Counted from the stretch's first letter, positions 17,075 through 27,097 are shown. The stretch is 64,000 bases of DNA from Streptomyces sp. NBC_00390 (GCF_036057275.1 NZ_CP107945.1:8468830-8532829); one strand, 5' to 3'. The notes: generated from the letters alone by a model not told the origin. Program-made: numbers and translations.

Positions 17075-18374
17075 GTTCCTGGGAAGGGTCCGGACGGTGC
17101 CGGTGCCGGGCAGGTGTCCGCTCCGCAGACCCGAGGGACGTCCCGTCACGTGCTGGTGCGGAGGTGACGTGATCCGTACCGGTCGCCACGGCGCGCTGTT
17201 CCGGACCGCAGGAGAGCTTCTGCTCCTACGGCGAGCCCCTGGTGAACCGATCCGATCGGCCGAAAGAGGTACACAGGTGTGGGGGAACCTTGAGCCGGGG
17301 GATGCGCGTGAGAGAACTGCAGTACCTTTCGACAGCCGGACTCGATGACTTCTGCGGAACCCCACGAGCCGGCTTCACGCAGCGGTCCGTCGAAGTGGAG
17401 GCTAACGGCCTCGGCCCGGGCTCCCGCTTCGCCATCGGGGAAGGCGCAGCGTCGTTGCCGACCGAGGCAGAGCGGCTGGAGCAGGTACTGGCCCACCTGA
17501 GGGGAGCATGCTGGGCCCACACCGAGTCCCCGGATTCTGCGACGAGTTGGGGACGGATGCCTGGCTGGAGTTCAAGGGATGGTTCCGGTACGGGGCGGCC
17601 CTGAGCGACCCCGGACTGCACGACCGGGGAGTATTCGCCGGCATTCCTGGAAGGCGGACCCTGCCCCCAGGAGGAGCCGTGCGACGGTGTCCGGCTCCTG
17701 CTGTGCGGCTCGATGCTGCATGTACGCGAACACCGCGATCGTCCGCCGACTCGGATGGGATCAGGCTCCGACCGGTTGCACGATCCGGCAGCCGAGCCGG
17801 TCGAGCGCGAGCGGCGCGGCGACGGCTCCCCGTCCGAGAGCCTGCTCTCCACCGGCCAGGGCGATCAGAGGTTCGCTGCCCGCTCCGCTCATGACGGCGC
17901 CGGTCGCCATGGGTACCTGGCGGGATCGGCGGGGGCGGTCCGGACCGGGACCTGTACGGACGGATCCCTGCCGGAACCACCCGCCTCCTGCCGGGCTCGA
18001 CCCTGCGTCGGCTGCTGTTCCGGCGGTATCTGCTGGTGCACCGGGGGCGAGCCTGACATTGACGTGCGGGGCGAAGCATGGCGGCAGTCGCCGAGTGGCT
18101 GAAAGGTCGTCAAGTGTTGTGTCAATCAGCGACACGCAACTGACAGGGTGATGGATATCAGATTCTCTCGCTGAGACGGCTCAATCCGCTGTCAAGTTAC
18201 ATTGTATTAAGGCCACTTGATATGACGCCAGGGGTATCGATCCGAACATGTAGGCCCGCTTGGAGTCCTTCCGTTACACCATGAGAGATTCCCGAGATGA
18301 CAACAGAAAGTGGCGCCAGTACGTTCATTCTCGGTCGGCCGCTCAGCCGACATCTCTAGAGAAGGAGAGATGGA
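17075..18374. other. Gene-poor stretch with no supported gene
   Basis: Several overlapping frames are open on both strands but none shows a family, ribosome site or coherent protein. A plus-strand piece near 17250-17520 (LEQVLAHLRGACW) hints at decayed coding sequence. The last 170 bases are less GC-rich (TTACATTGTATTAAGG) and end in GAAGGAGAG, so they probably hold the promoter and ribosome site of the 18375 gene. Confidence 0.4.
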
Positions 18375-18794
18375 ATGCGTAAACGTACCGTTGCCATCAT
18401 CACTACTGTTGGCGCAGCGGCCGCGGCCGTCACCGGCATGACTTACGTCCCTGCCGCTGCCACAGGCAGCCGCGGCGGGGGCGACCAGTACGGCTACGCG
18501 AGGGACTACGGCCAGATCCAGGTCAACGAGCGGACCTACTCGGCCAACCCAGGGGCCTGCATCACCGTCTTCAACACCGACTTCACCCTCAGACTCGGCT
18601 TCAACATCCGCAACGACACCAGGAGAACCGTCGAGTTCTTCAACGGGTTCACCTGCGACAGTGGGGCCGCTGCTGCCCGCGTCGGACCCCGTACCAGCAC
18701 CACGGTCACCACTGAACCTGTCTTCGTTCGAGGCCTCCTCAACCTGCCGGCGGGGACCGTGGGCAGCTTCCGGGTGGTCGACGAGGGCAACTGA
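18375..18794 (+). CDS. Small secreted protein of unknown function
   Basis: ATG at 18375 follows GAAGGAGAG. The 139-residue product opens with a classic signal peptide (basic MRKR, hydrophobic core, AAAATG region, cleavage likely near residue 30). The mature part is beta-rich, with two cysteines (ACITVFNTD and GFTCDSG) that could form a disulfide, and ends LPAGTVGSFRVVDEGN. I know no named family. Its own promoter region and the hairpin after the stop suggest a monocistronic exported protein. Confidence 0.85.
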   Translation: MRKRTVAIITTVGAAAAAVTGMTYVPAAATGSRGGGDQYGYARDYGQIQVNERTYSANPGACITVFNTDFTLRLGFNIRNDTRRTVEFFNGFTCDSGAAAARVGPRTSTTVTTEPVFVRGLLNLPAGTVGSFRVVDEGN

Positions 18795-18835
18795 CGCGAG
18801 AGAACAGCGACAGGCACGCCTGTGCGTGGCCTGGG

Positions 18836-18862
18836 CCCCGGCCCGCCGGAATCGGGCCGGGG
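18836..18862 (+). terminator. Hairpin terminator after the secreted-protein gene
   Basis: CCCCGGCCCG and CGGGCCGGGG form a perfect 10-bp stem with a 7-base loop, about 40 bases after the 18794 stop. No U-tract follows. Confidence 0.6.
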
Positions 18863-19766
18863 TTCCGGCGTAGAGTATCGGCCTCCATCCTGAAATCGGT
18901 GACCCACCGCATCGAGACGCCCTCCCGCAGAAATAGCGGCTACTCTTTATGGCCCTCAAGTGAATTCCCTCGCGGGACTTCCCATGCCGGGCGTTCGCGC
19001 ATCGAGATCGCCACGGCGCGAAGGTGCTGCGGGGTGGCCGATGCAATTGACGCGTTCCCAAACCGGGAACCGGCCGCGAGGCGGGCGTCGTCGGGGTGGC
19101 TGCGGCCCCGGCCCGCTGACCCGCTCCAGGCCATTCCGTCACCTCACGAAGCGCATTTCGTCGGTTCTCCGATCGCGGTGAGAGTGTCCGAGTCGGTGAG
19201 CAGGCGAACGGTCCGATCAATTCCGACAGCTGAATGCCACCCGTCATCGCTCTTCCCCCCGGGGCCGTCAGACTCCGCCGAGCAGTGCTCAGTGTCGATC
19301 CTCGCGCGGCAGGCAACGGCATGCCGCCCAGCGCAAGGCACGGTGTCACGACCGGGACCATGTGACGCAGCTTCAGGGACTGTCCGGACACAGTCACGGG
19401 ATCCTCATCTACGAGGCGGAGTGAAATGGCTGGTCACAGCATTCTGTCGGTGGCCCGCATGGTGCGGCAGGTGACCTGGGCGTCTTCCATGAGCGTCTGG
19501 CGTCGCGTCAGGTGATCACGGACGGTGGGGCCTGCATGTTCGCGACGCGGGCAGGGCGTGTGGTGAGCGTGGTTCGGCCTTTGCCCAGGTGTCGGCGGAC
19601 CTGAGCCGTGCCCGCTTCGGCGAGGACCTGGAGGCGATCCGTCGATCCCACTCCGGACGCCCCCCGCGACTGTATCCGCAGCCCTGTCCGGCGAACTCCG
19701 CCCCCCGGGCGGGCTGGCCGCGCCCGGGGCAGGACCGGAGCGGGCGACGCCGAGACATCTCCTGGG
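18863..19766. other. Stretch without a supported gene
   Basis: No open frame here has a coherent protein, start signal or family. Medium frames on both strands look like GC-rich noise. Confidence 0.4.
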
Positions 19767-20030
19767 TCATCCAGCATCAGGTTCCGCTGGAGCTCCTTCC
19801 GCGGCGAGGGCCTTGTCGACGAAGGCTCGTACGAGAACAGCGGCCTCGGCCGCCGTGACGTCCTTCGTCCACTTCCCGATGATGTGCCAGCCACACTCCA
19901 GCTCGAACCGGTGCACGCCGTGCGCGTGCTCCAGGTGCCGGGCGTACGGCTGCCGACGGCAGCGCCCGTGACGCTCGGTCCTGGGGCCTGGGGGTGTGGC
20001 GAACGGCCCGATTGTGGCATCGGGCGTCAT
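19767..20030 (-). CDS. Possible small uncharacterised protein
   Basis: ATG at 20030 gives 87 residues. The second half is convincing protein: HAHGVHRFELECGWHIIGKW, then AAVLVRAFVDKALAAEG. The first 30 residues are Arg/Pro-rich and may not be native, so the gene may be 5'-damaged or start later. Family unknown. Confidence 0.4.
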   Translation of the reverse strand: MTPDATIGPFATPPGPRTERHGRCRRQPYARHLEHAHGVHRFELECGWHIIGKWTKDVTAAEAAVLVRAFVDKALAAEGAPAEPDAG

Positions 20031-20191
20031 TGCGCGGACAAGTACGGCCATGGAGTCAGGTTTTGGGGCAAGATCAGGCGGCCGTCCGTTTGTTGTGCCG
20101 GCGCTTCTAGGCTGGGGACGCGGCTTCCACGCTCCGGGCTTCCTCCGCAGGGCCTTGCTCATACGGTACCGGCCCAAGGAGCTGGATCAAT

Positions 20192-20548
20192 ATGGAAGAC
20201 CGATGGCCCGCGCAACTGGAGAACTGTCGGGTGGCCTGCCCGGCCGGGGAGCTCGACCTGGCCACGGCCCTGGACTTCACCTTCCTGCTGTGGGGGACGG
20301 CTCTTGAGGCCGGCGCCGACTGGCTGATCGTCGACCTCAGCCGCGTGACCTTCATGGACTGCAGTCCTCTGCACGAGCTGTGCAGGGCCTGGGACCGAAG
20401 TCGGGCCACGGGCCGGTGGACTCGGGTGGTCTATGACCAGGCTCCCATCGGCCGGCTGCTGCGCCTGACGTCCTTGCAGGAGCGGTTCCCGCGGTATGCC
20501 AGCACTGATGCTGCCTGGCGTGGGCGTCTCGCCGACGTCGGGGCCTGA
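20192..20548 (+). CDS. STAS-domain anti-sigma factor antagonist-like protein
   Basis: The 118-residue single-domain protein follows the STAS fold: CRVACPAGELDLATALDF, then LIVDLSRVTFMDCSPLHEL. The Ser in MDCS sits where SpoIIAA/RsbV-type antagonists are phosphorylated by an anti-sigma kinase. Such proteins release sigma factors when dephosphorylated by SpoIIE/RsbU phosphatases, of which this window encodes four. None is adjacent, so partnership is speculation. The terminal helix (LRLTSLQERFPRYAS) is typical. Confidence 0.85.
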   Translation: MEDRWPAQLENCRVACPAGELDLATALDFTFLLWGTALEAGADWLIVDLSRVTFMDCSPLHELCRAWDRSRATGRWTRVVYDQAPIGRLLRLTSLQERFPRYASTDAAWRGRLADVGA

Positions 20549-20930
20549 TCAAGCCGTCGATCACAGGTCGCGCCACGTATTGCCGGGGGCTGCAACGCGG
20601 TGGACTCCGGCCGTGGTCGCGCGCCGGTATGAGAGTCAGGCCGCGTGCTGGTCGAGGAAGTAGTACGGGGTGGTTGTGCCGTCTCACGGGATGTGCGTGC
20701 GCTGTGGGACGGGCGCCTTCGTGAACTGCGGGGATGCAGATTCTGAGAAACGGGCGAATGCGCTTGTTTCAGGTATCGGCGCCCCAGTGCCGTGCCTCGG
20801 CCAGTGATGGCAGTACCCGCCGGCCCAGAGACAGGGACGGAAGATCCGGCGCCCCGACGGTACGGCCGTAGAGATCTACGGAACCGGTCGCTACATCGCA
20901 ATGACGGGACGCCGACATGGTGACACCCCC
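20549..20930. other. Stretch without a supported gene
   Basis: I find no coherent frame or recognisable signal on either strand. Confidence 0.4.
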
Positions 20931-21152
20931 TCACTGCTTGGTGACCTGTCCGCGCTCGTCGCGGCCCTTGTGCGCTGATCCCGGGGACGAGGCTCGGAGC
21001 TTGTGGAGCTCCTCGCGCACTTCCCTCCCGGCTCGGAGTGCTGTGACGGCCTTCTTCGAGAGGGCGGGCACCCTGTCTAACGCCCGTCCGGCAATGGCTC
21101 CGACGAGCGTGAGTGTTACGAGCGCTGCTGCGCCCCATTGAACGGCGTCCAC
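20931..21152 (-). CDS. Small single-pass membrane protein
   Basis: GTG at 21152, with a GGTAGG-type site upstream, encodes 73 residues. Residues 5-24 are a hydrophobic helix (WGAAALVTLTLVGAIAG), followed by a charged helix (VREELHKLRASS) and a Lys-rich tail. There is no family assignment. Length, start signal and amphipathic design make it plausible; it lies between the STAS gene and the IS element. Confidence 0.55.
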   Translation of the reverse strand: MDAVQWGAAALVTLTLVGAIAGRALDRVPALSKKAVTALRAGREVREELHKLRASSPGSAHKGRDERGQVTKQ

Positions 21153-21497
21153 AATGACCTACCTTCGACGAGGTGGATCCGGAGATACTCAGCAGGTGTG
21201 GCCGCTGAGTGCACATCGGTAGGAAACACCGAGGCTGATCCGTAGTTGGATCTTGGTGGATAACTCGCTGGCTGTGGAAAACGGCATGCCGTAGGAGGCG
21301 TGACACCCCCTGCCTGACGCCTCGTGCTTCATAAGCTACAACTTCCAGCCAGGCAGTTATGGGCAAAGTGTTTGTCGGCCACGGTCAAGCTGGTCCAACT
21401 TCATACGAGTTGGCAGCCAACTAGGGCGCGTATCGAGTCGTGATCAATTTGCGGGATGTGCCTTCGTGGTACGGTCCGGTCCGATAGGCGGTCTTAC

Positions 21498-22501
21498 GTG
21501 ACGCGAGTGCAACTGACCGATCCGGATTGGGAGTTCATCGAGCCGTACCTGCCGATCGGCGAGTACGGCCCGTACCCCGAGCGACTGCGGCAGCAGTTCG
21601 AGGGCGTGATCTGGTGGTTCAAGACGGGCGGGCAGTGGCGGGAGATGCCGACGGAGTTCGGCGCCTGGTCGGCCGTCCACAACCGCTTCCGGCAGTGGCG
21701 TGACGCCGGCGTCTTCGAGGCCCTGCTGGAGGGCCTGATCACGGAAGCCGCGAAGCGAGGTGAGGTGGACCTGTCCCTGGTCAGCATCGACTCCACCACC
21801 GCCCGAGCCCACCACGACGCGGCCGGGATGCACCTCGACGAGGACGTCGTCACCGCCCTGGAGAAAGCCGCGGCCGAGGAGGAGAAGGCCAGGTCAAAGG
21901 GGGCGGCCTCGAAGAGCAAAACGGGCAAGAGACCGAAAGTGATCCCGCGCTGGAAGAACGACGACGCATCCGGCGTCGGCGGAAACTCCGGCTGAAGGCC
22001 GCCCTCCTCGGACGTTCCAGAGGCGGGCAGACCAGCAAGGTCCACCTCGCCGCCGACCGCAAGTGCCGCCCGCTGGCGTTCATCCTGACCACAGGCCAGG
22101 CAGCGGACAGCCCGCAGTTCATCCCCGTCCTGAAGAAGGTACGGGTACGCGGGCCCGTCGGCCGACCCCGCATCCGGCCGGACGCGGTCGCCGGGGACAA
22201 GGCGTACTCATCCCGCGGAAACCGCGCCCACCTGCGCAAACGCCGTATCAAGGCGGTCATCCCGGAGAAGAAGGACCAGGCCGCCAACCGGAAGAAGAAG
22301 GGCTCCAGAGGTGGCCGACCCGTCAGCCACGACGCCGATCTCTACAAGGAGCGGAACACCGTCGAACGCCTGATCAACAAGCTCAAAGCATGGCGAGGCA
22401 TCGCCACCCGATACGACAAGACTCCCGACAGCTACCTCGCCGGTCTCCACCTGCGCGCCTCGATGATCTGGATCAAGGACCTCACCAGGACCACCCGATG
22501 A
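21498..22501 (+). CDS. IS5-family transposase expressed through a probable -1 frameshift
   Basis: The first frame, from GTG 21498, encodes LTDPDWEFIEPYLPIGEYGP and the first catalytic Asp (SLVSIDSTTARAHHD), then runs to a TGA at 21993-21995. The -1 frame encodes the remainder: LLGRSRGGQTSKVHLAADRK, AVAGDKAYSSRGNR (second Asp) and LYKERNTVERLINKLK (Glu), to the TGA at 22499-22501. The frames overlap, and A AAG GGG at 21896-21902 is in the right phase for a -1 slip. The product would be about 334 residues, a normal IS5 length. Both halves are intact, favouring programmed frameshifting over decay. Confidence 0.85.
21896..21902 (+). promoter_or_regulatory. Putative -1 ribosomal frameshift heptamer
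   Basis: The heptamer A AAG GGG matches X XXY YYZ in the zero frame (TCA AAG GGG). Slipping by -1 would join the first transposase frame to the frame carrying the rest of the DDE domain. Confidence 0.55.
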
Positions 22502-22568
22502 TCACGACTCGATATGCCCCTGGGTGACGCGCTGAGGTGCCGGACGCCAAGGGCGGGCAGGGGTTGAG

Positions 22569-24839
22569 TCAACGGTCAACCAGCCGTGGACGCGGGGCCT
22601 CACCCGTGGATTCCGCGTCGGTGTCGTCGGTGCCGACCGGGCCGCGGGGAAGCATCCACTCTAGCCACTTCGGCAGCCACCAGTTGGTCCGGCCGAGGAG
22701 TGTCATGGTCGCCGGTACCAGCACCATGCGTACGACCGTGGCGTCGATGAAGATCGCGGTGGCCAGGCCGAGCCCGAACATTTTGGTGGAGGGGTCCTCG
22801 GCGACGGCGAAGGACAGGAAGACCGCCACCATGATGAGGGCGGCCGAGGTGATGATCCGGGCGGTGCCCGAGACGCCCTCAACGATCGCCGTGCCGTTGT
22901 CGCCGGTGCGCAGGTACTCCTCGCGTACGCGGGAGAGGAGGAACACCTCGTAGTCCATCGACAGGCCGAACAGGATGGCGAAGAGGAACATCGGGATGAA
23001 CGACACGATCGGAACCGTCGCTTCCAGGCCGATGAGTGCGCCTCCCCAGCCCCACTGGAAGACCGCGACCATGATGCCGTAGGCCGCGCCGATGCTCAGC
23101 AGATTCAGCAGTACCGCCTTCAGCGGTACGAGTATCGAGCGGAAGACCAGCATCAGCAGCAGGAACGACATCGCCAGCACGGCGGCGACGAACACCGGCA
23201 GGCGTTGGCTGGTGCGTTGGCCCACATCGGACAGGCTCGCGGCGGCGCCGCCGACGTGGGCCCTGGCCGGGCCGTGCCCGATCGCCGTGGGCAGCATGTC
23301 GGTGCGCAGCCGGACGATGGTGTCGGCCGTGGCCTTGTCCTGAGGGCTGGTGGTCGGGAACACCACGAGGGTCGCGATGCCGGTGGCCCGATCGATGTGC
23401 GTCGGCGCGACGGATGCGATGCCCGGATCCGCCGCGACCGTTGCGACGAGTCGGTCCAGCACTCCCGGATCACCGGTGGGGTCCGCGGCGATGACGAGGG
23501 GACCGTTGGTGCCCGGGCCGAATCCCTCGGCGACGAGGTCGTAGGCCCGGCGCTCGGTACGGCTGTGGGGCAGTGAGCCGTCGTCGGGCAGGCCGACGCG
23601 CAGGCCGAGCACGGGCAGCGTGGCGGTCAGCAGCAGCCCCGCCGCGCCGACCGCGTACGGCACCGGGTGCCGGCCGACGTGCCCGATCCAGCGACGCCAC
23701 CCGGCGGCGTGGGCGGCGCCTGCCGCCGGGTCCCGCCGCCGTGCGAGTCGGCCCAGCTTCCTGGTCTGCAGAGCCCGGCCGATCCGGCCGGCCCGGCCCA
23801 GCCGCGGGCCCGCCGCGCCGAGGAAGGCCGGCAGCAGCGTCACCGACGCGAGCACCATCGTCAGGACGACGATCGAGACGGCAACCCCGCCCACCGTCAT
23901 GAACGGCACGTTCGCGACCGCCAGGCCGAGGATCGACACGACGACGGTGCCGCCGGCGAAGACCACCGGCCGCCCCGCCGTTGCCACCGCTCGTCCGGCC
24001 GCCGCCTGCGGATCGAGCCCGCACGCGAGGTACTCCCGGTGCCTGGCGAGCACGAACAGCGCGTAGTCGATGCCCACTCCGAGCCCGACCATGCTGCCCA
24101 GGACCGGTGCGAAGGTGGGGACCTCTGTCACCCCCGCCAGTACCGTCATCGTGGCGACCCCGACGGTCAGCCCGAAGACCGCCATGCCGATCGGCAGCGC
24201 GGCGGCGACGAGCGAACCGAACGCCAGGAACAGGATCGCGGCCGCGGCGAGGAGGCCGATCAGCTCGCTCGCGCCGCCGTCGGGGTCGGAGAAGGCGTAG
24301 AAGAGGTTCCCGCCCATCTCGATGCGCAGCGGCAGCTCGGGGCGCAGCCGGTCGCCGAGATCGACGAGGGCGTCGAGGTCTTCGGCCGACAGCCGGCTCT
24401 GGTCGGGGTACTGCACCCGGACGACCGCGATCCGCCCGTCGGCCGAGACGAGGCCGCCGCGCACGGCGGTGTCCCCGCCCGCGTCGAGTGCCCCCGCCGG
24501 GTCGCTCGTGCCGAGCACGTGCGGCAGCCGCTTCACCTCGGCCCGCAGCCGCGTGAGAGCGGTGCGCGCGCCGTCGTCGTCGAAGAACGTCGCAGCGCCG
24601 TCGAGGGGGGTGACGACCACTTGGGCGGTCATCCCCTCCTGGCCGGTGCCGGCCCGCTCGATCAGTTCCGCGGCCCGCTGGGAGTCCAGTCCCGGAGCGG
24701 TCATCGAATCCGCGGTCCGCCCGCCGAAGGCGATCGCGGCGAGGACGGCGAGCGTGGCGGCGACCAGCCATGCCGCGATCACCCGCCAGGGATGGCGGGC
24801 GGCGCTTGCGCCCAGGCACAACAGGGCTTTCGAGAGCAT
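22569..24839 (-). CDS. MMPL-family (RND-type) membrane transporter
   Basis: ATG at 24839 gives 756 residues, normal for actinobacterial MMPL proteins. The N-terminus (RHPWRVIAAWLVAATLAVLA) is TM1, followed by an extracytoplasmic domain of about 130 residues, a TM2-6 bundle with GVGIDYALF, a cytoplasmic Arg-rich loop, a second domain, and a TM8-12 bundle with LSMDYEVFLLSR. The paired GxxxDY-type motifs are the proton-relay signature. It probably exports a lipid or hydrophobic compound. It diverges across about 175 bases from the sensor kinase/regulator pair, which likely controls it. Substrate cannot be deduced. Confidence 0.93.
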   Translation of the reverse strand: MLSKALLCLGASAARHPWRVIAAWLVAATLAVLAAIAFGGRTADSMTAPGLDSQRAAELIERAGTGQEGMTAQVVVTPLDGAATFFDDDGARTALTRLRAEVKRLPHVLGTSDPAGALDAGGDTAVRGGLVSADGRIAVVRVQYPDQSRLSAEDLDALVDLGDRLRPELPLRIEMGGNLFYAFSDPDGGASELIGLLAAAAILFLAFGSLVAAALPIGMAVFGLTVGVATMTVLAGVTEVPTFAPVLGSMVGLGVGIDYALFVLARHREYLACGLDPQAAAGRAVATAGRPVVFAGGTVVVSILGLAVANVPFMTVGGVAVSIVVLTMVLASVTLLPAFLGAAGPRLGRAGRIGRALQTRKLGRLARRRDPAAGAAHAAGWRRWIGHVGRHPVPYAVGAAGLLLTATLPVLGLRVGLPDDGSLPHSRTERRAYDLVAEGFGPGTNGPLVIAADPTGDPGVLDRLVATVAADPGIASVAPTHIDRATGIATLVVFPTTSPQDKATADTIVRLRTDMLPTAIGHGPARAHVGGAAASLSDVGQRTSQRLPVFVAAVLAMSFLLLMLVFRSILVPLKAVLLNLLSIGAAYGIMVAVFQWGWGGALIGLEATVPIVSFIPMFLFAILFGLSMDYEVFLLSRVREEYLRTGDNGTAIVEGVSGTARIITSAALIMVAVFLSFAVAEDPSTKMFGLGLATAIFIDATVVRMVLVPATMTLLGRTNWWLPKWLEWMLPRGPVGTDDTDAESTGEAPRPRLVDR

Positions 24840-25014
24840 CGGGTCCTCCAACCACCTCGTCGGCCGTCCTTGTACGGCCGCCGATGCCGAGGCTCGTCGC
24901 CAGGGCGCTCCGCGGCATCGGCCCGCGGGCCGCGGATCCGTCGGCCCCGGGGCGGAGTGACGACCCGTCCTTTCGGCCGATGCGCGGCACGCCGCGGTCC
25001 CTAGGCTGAGAACC

Positions 25015-26187
25015 GTGCTCCGAGACGACCTGCGAACCCTGTGGACCGAACCCCGGCCGCCCGACGCGCCCGCCCGGGTGCGGCGGGACTGGGCGCTGCT
25101 CGCCGCGGGCCTTGCCGGTGTGGCGCTGGAGGCCACCCTGCGCGAGAACGTCGTGTGGCGGCCGGTGGCGGTGGTGTTCGCCGTATGGCTGTGCCTGCTG
25201 CCCCTGTGGCGCCGGACCCGCCCGCTGGCGATGGTGGCGCTGGCGTTCGGCTCGGTGATCCTGCTTCAGGTGGCCTCGCTCGTCGCCGCACCGCGCGAGC
25301 CCGTCGGCCTGTACACCGGCTCGGTCGTGCTCGTGCTGGTGTACGCGCTGCCCCGGTGGGGATCGGGACGCGAGATCGTGCTGGGCGGCGCGATGATCCT
25401 CGCGGCCGGCGCGCTGTGTTCCGTCACGGACGAGACCCCGGTCTTCGAAAATATCGTGGGCTTCGTCTTCCTGCTGCTGCCCGGCGTGGTCGGGGCTGCC
25501 GTGCGGTTCCGGGTGACCGCTCGCGAGCGGCAGTTGGAGCAGGTGCGCTCCCGCGAGCGCGAGCAGCTCGCCCGGGAACTGCACGACACGGTGGCCCACC
25601 ACGTGTCGGCCATGGTGATCATCGCCCAGGCGGGCCGGGTGCTCGCGGGCACCGACCCGTCCGCCGCCGTCGAGGCGCTGGAGGGGGTCGAGGAGGAAGG
25701 GGCGCGCACGCTGGAGGAAATGCGCGCCATGGTCGCCGCGCTGCGCGACCGCGGGGTCGGCGCCGAGCTGGCGCCCCCTGCCGGAGTCGCGGAGCTGGAG
25801 CGCCTGGCGCGCACCCCGGGTGGTCGCCTCAGGGTCGACCTGGGGCTCGACGGCGAACTGGACGCGCTGCCCCCGGCCGTGGACGCGGCCGTCTACCGGA
25901 TCGTGCAGGAGTCGGTGACCAACGCGCTGCGCCATGCGGTCGACGCGACCGAGCTCGTCGTTCGGGTCGCCGCGGAACGGCACACGGTACGGGTGAGCGT
26001 GCGCGACAACGGCCGGCGCACCGGCCGGGGTCGCGACGGATACGGACTTACCGGACTGCGCGAGCGCGCGACTCTGCTCGGCGGCACACTACGAGCCGGC
26101 CCGGGTACCGACCGGGGCTGGCATGTCGAAGCCGAACTGCCGAGAGCGAGGAGCGAGAGCGGTGTCCATTCGCGTCCTCGTCGCTGA
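25015..26187 (+). CDS. NarL-type sensor histidine kinase
   Basis: GTG at 25015 gives 390 residues. Four to five hydrophobic helices (about residues 25-165) form a membrane sensor with very short loops. The HisKA_3 dimerisation helix follows with the phospho-accepting His at about 190 (ARELHDTVAHHVSAM). The ATPase domain has an N-box (VQESVTNALRHA) and G-box (GYGLTGLRERATLLGG). The gene overlaps the response regulator start by 26 bases, so they form a coupled two-component pair. Short loops suggest it senses membrane stress or a lipophilic compound, fitting the divergent MMPL gene. Confidence 0.93.
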   Translation: MLRDDLRTLWTEPRPPDAPARVRRDWALLAAGLAGVALEATLRENVVWRPVAVVFAVWLCLLPLWRRTRPLAMVALAFGSVILLQVASLVAAPREPVGLYTGSVVLVLVYALPRWGSGREIVLGGAMILAAGALCSVTDETPVFENIVGFVFLLLPGVVGAAVRFRVTARERQLEQVRSREREQLARELHDTVAHHVSAMVIIAQAGRVLAGTDPSAAVEALEGVEEEGARTLEEMRAMVAALRDRGVGAELAPPAGVAELERLARTPGGRLRVDLGLDGELDALPPAVDAAVYRIVQESVTNALRHAVDATELVVRVAAERHTVRVSVRDNGRRTGRGRDGYGLTGLRERATLLGGTLRAGPGTDRGWHVEAELPRARSESGVHSRPRR

Positions 26188-26824
26188 CGACCAGACGATC
26201 ATCCGCACCGGGTTGCGGATCATGCTGAACGCCCAGCCCGGCATCGAGGTGGTCGGCGAGGCCGCCGACGGGCGGGAAGCGGTACGTCTGGCCCGCGAAC
26301 TACGCCCCGACGTCTGCCTGTTCGACATCCGCATGCCCGTACTCGACGGGCTCGAGGCCACCCGGCTGGTCGCCGGCCCGGGCGTCGCCGACCCGCTGGC
26401 CGTGGTCGTCATCACCACGTTCGACCTCGACGAGTACGTCTACGGCTCACTGCGTGCCGGCGCCCGCGGATTCCTCCTCAAGGACACGGGACCGGACCTT
26501 CTGGCGCAGGCCGTACGGTCGGCGTCCGACGGTGAGGCGCTCATCGCACCGAGCGTCACCGTCCGTCTGCTCCAGGCATTCGCGGACCTGCCCGCCGGCC
26601 GGCCCGTGGCCCAGCCGGTCTCCCCCGTCACCGCCCGCGAGGAGCAGGTGCTCCTCGCCGTCGCTCGCGGGCTGACCAACACCGAGATCGCCGATGCACT
26701 GCACATCAGCCTCAGCACGGTGAAGACGCATCTGGCCAGCCTGATGGCCAAACTCGGCGCCCGCAACCGGGTCGAGATCGCGATGTGGGCCTACGAAACG
26801 CGCCGTATCCTCCCCGGAACCTGA
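26162..26824 (+). CDS. NarL/LuxR-family response regulator
   Basis: GTG at 26162 lies inside the kinase's 3' end and encodes 220 residues. The receiver (residues 2-120) has the acidic pair at 9-10, phospho-acceptor Asp at 55 (VCLFDIRMP) and conserved Lys in FLLKDTGPD. The LuxR-type HTH is at about 150-212 (VTAREEQVLLAVARGLTN, STVKTHLASLMAKLG). It is the cognate regulator of the adjacent kinase and the likely regulator of the MMPL transporter. Confidence 0.93.
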   Translation: MSIRVLVADDQTIIRTGLRIMLNAQPGIEVVGEAADGREAVRLARELRPDVCLFDIRMPVLDGLEATRLVAGPGVADPLAVVVITTFDLDEYVYGSLRAGARGFLLKDTGPDLLAQAVRSASDGEALIAPSVTVRLLQAFADLPAGRPVAQPVSPVTAREEQVLLAVARGLTNTEIADALHISLSTVKTHLASLMAKLGARNRVEIAMWAYETRRILPGT

Positions 26825-26951
26825 GCCGGGTGCCGGGCCATGTCCCATGAGTCCCCGCCCGGACATCAGTGCACCGGTCGGCTCACGTCGGCTCCACGTG
26901 CCTCACCCGCCCCAGAGCGTGACGTACCAGGAGGCCGGAACTGGGACGGTG

Positions 26952-27073
26952 AGACACCCGATACGACAAGACTCCCGACAGCTACCTCGCCAGTCTCCAC
27001 CTGCACGCCTCGATGATCTGGATCAAAGACCTCACCAGGACCACCCGATGATCACGCCTCGATACGCGCCCTA
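26952..27073 (+). mobile_element. Solo 3' end of the IS5-type element found at 21.4-22.5 kb
   Basis: The sequence encodes the last 30 residues of that transposase (RYDKTPDSYLASLHLHASMI) and its terminal repeat (TGATCACGCCTCGATACGCG). It has several differences from the intact copy and the same orientation. The 5' part of the IS is gone, so the transporter/two-component block lies between two related IS ends. Confidence 0.8.
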
Positions 27074-27097
27074 GTGCTAGAGGGAAGGGCGTTGCGC

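Larger units (their letters stand above)
21424..22520 (+). mobile_element. IS5-family element with a two-frame transposase
   Basis: A degenerate inverted repeat, TATCGAGTCGTGATCA-type on the left (from 21424) and TGATCACGACTCGATA on the right, brackets the transposase frames. The right outer end has diverged from the left (GCGCG versus GGGGCA). A 3'-end fragment of the same family lies at 26952-27073 in the same orientation. Confidence 0.8.

Noticed and set aside
17242..17604. A 120-residue plus-strand frame with a few protein-like stretches
   Set aside because: No ribosome site, no family, and the second half degrades into Ser/Arg-rich sequence. Kept only as a hint of decayed coding DNA.
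23470..25983. An 837-residue minus-strand frame across the MMPL, kinase and intergenic regions
   Set aside because: Arg/Gly/Pro-rich, no family. The MMPL and histidine kinase frames explain the sequence fully.
25041..26228. A 395-residue plus-strand frame inside the histidine kinase
   Set aside because: Low-complexity Arg/Gly/Ala sequence in the wrong frame. The kinase motifs are all in the other frame.
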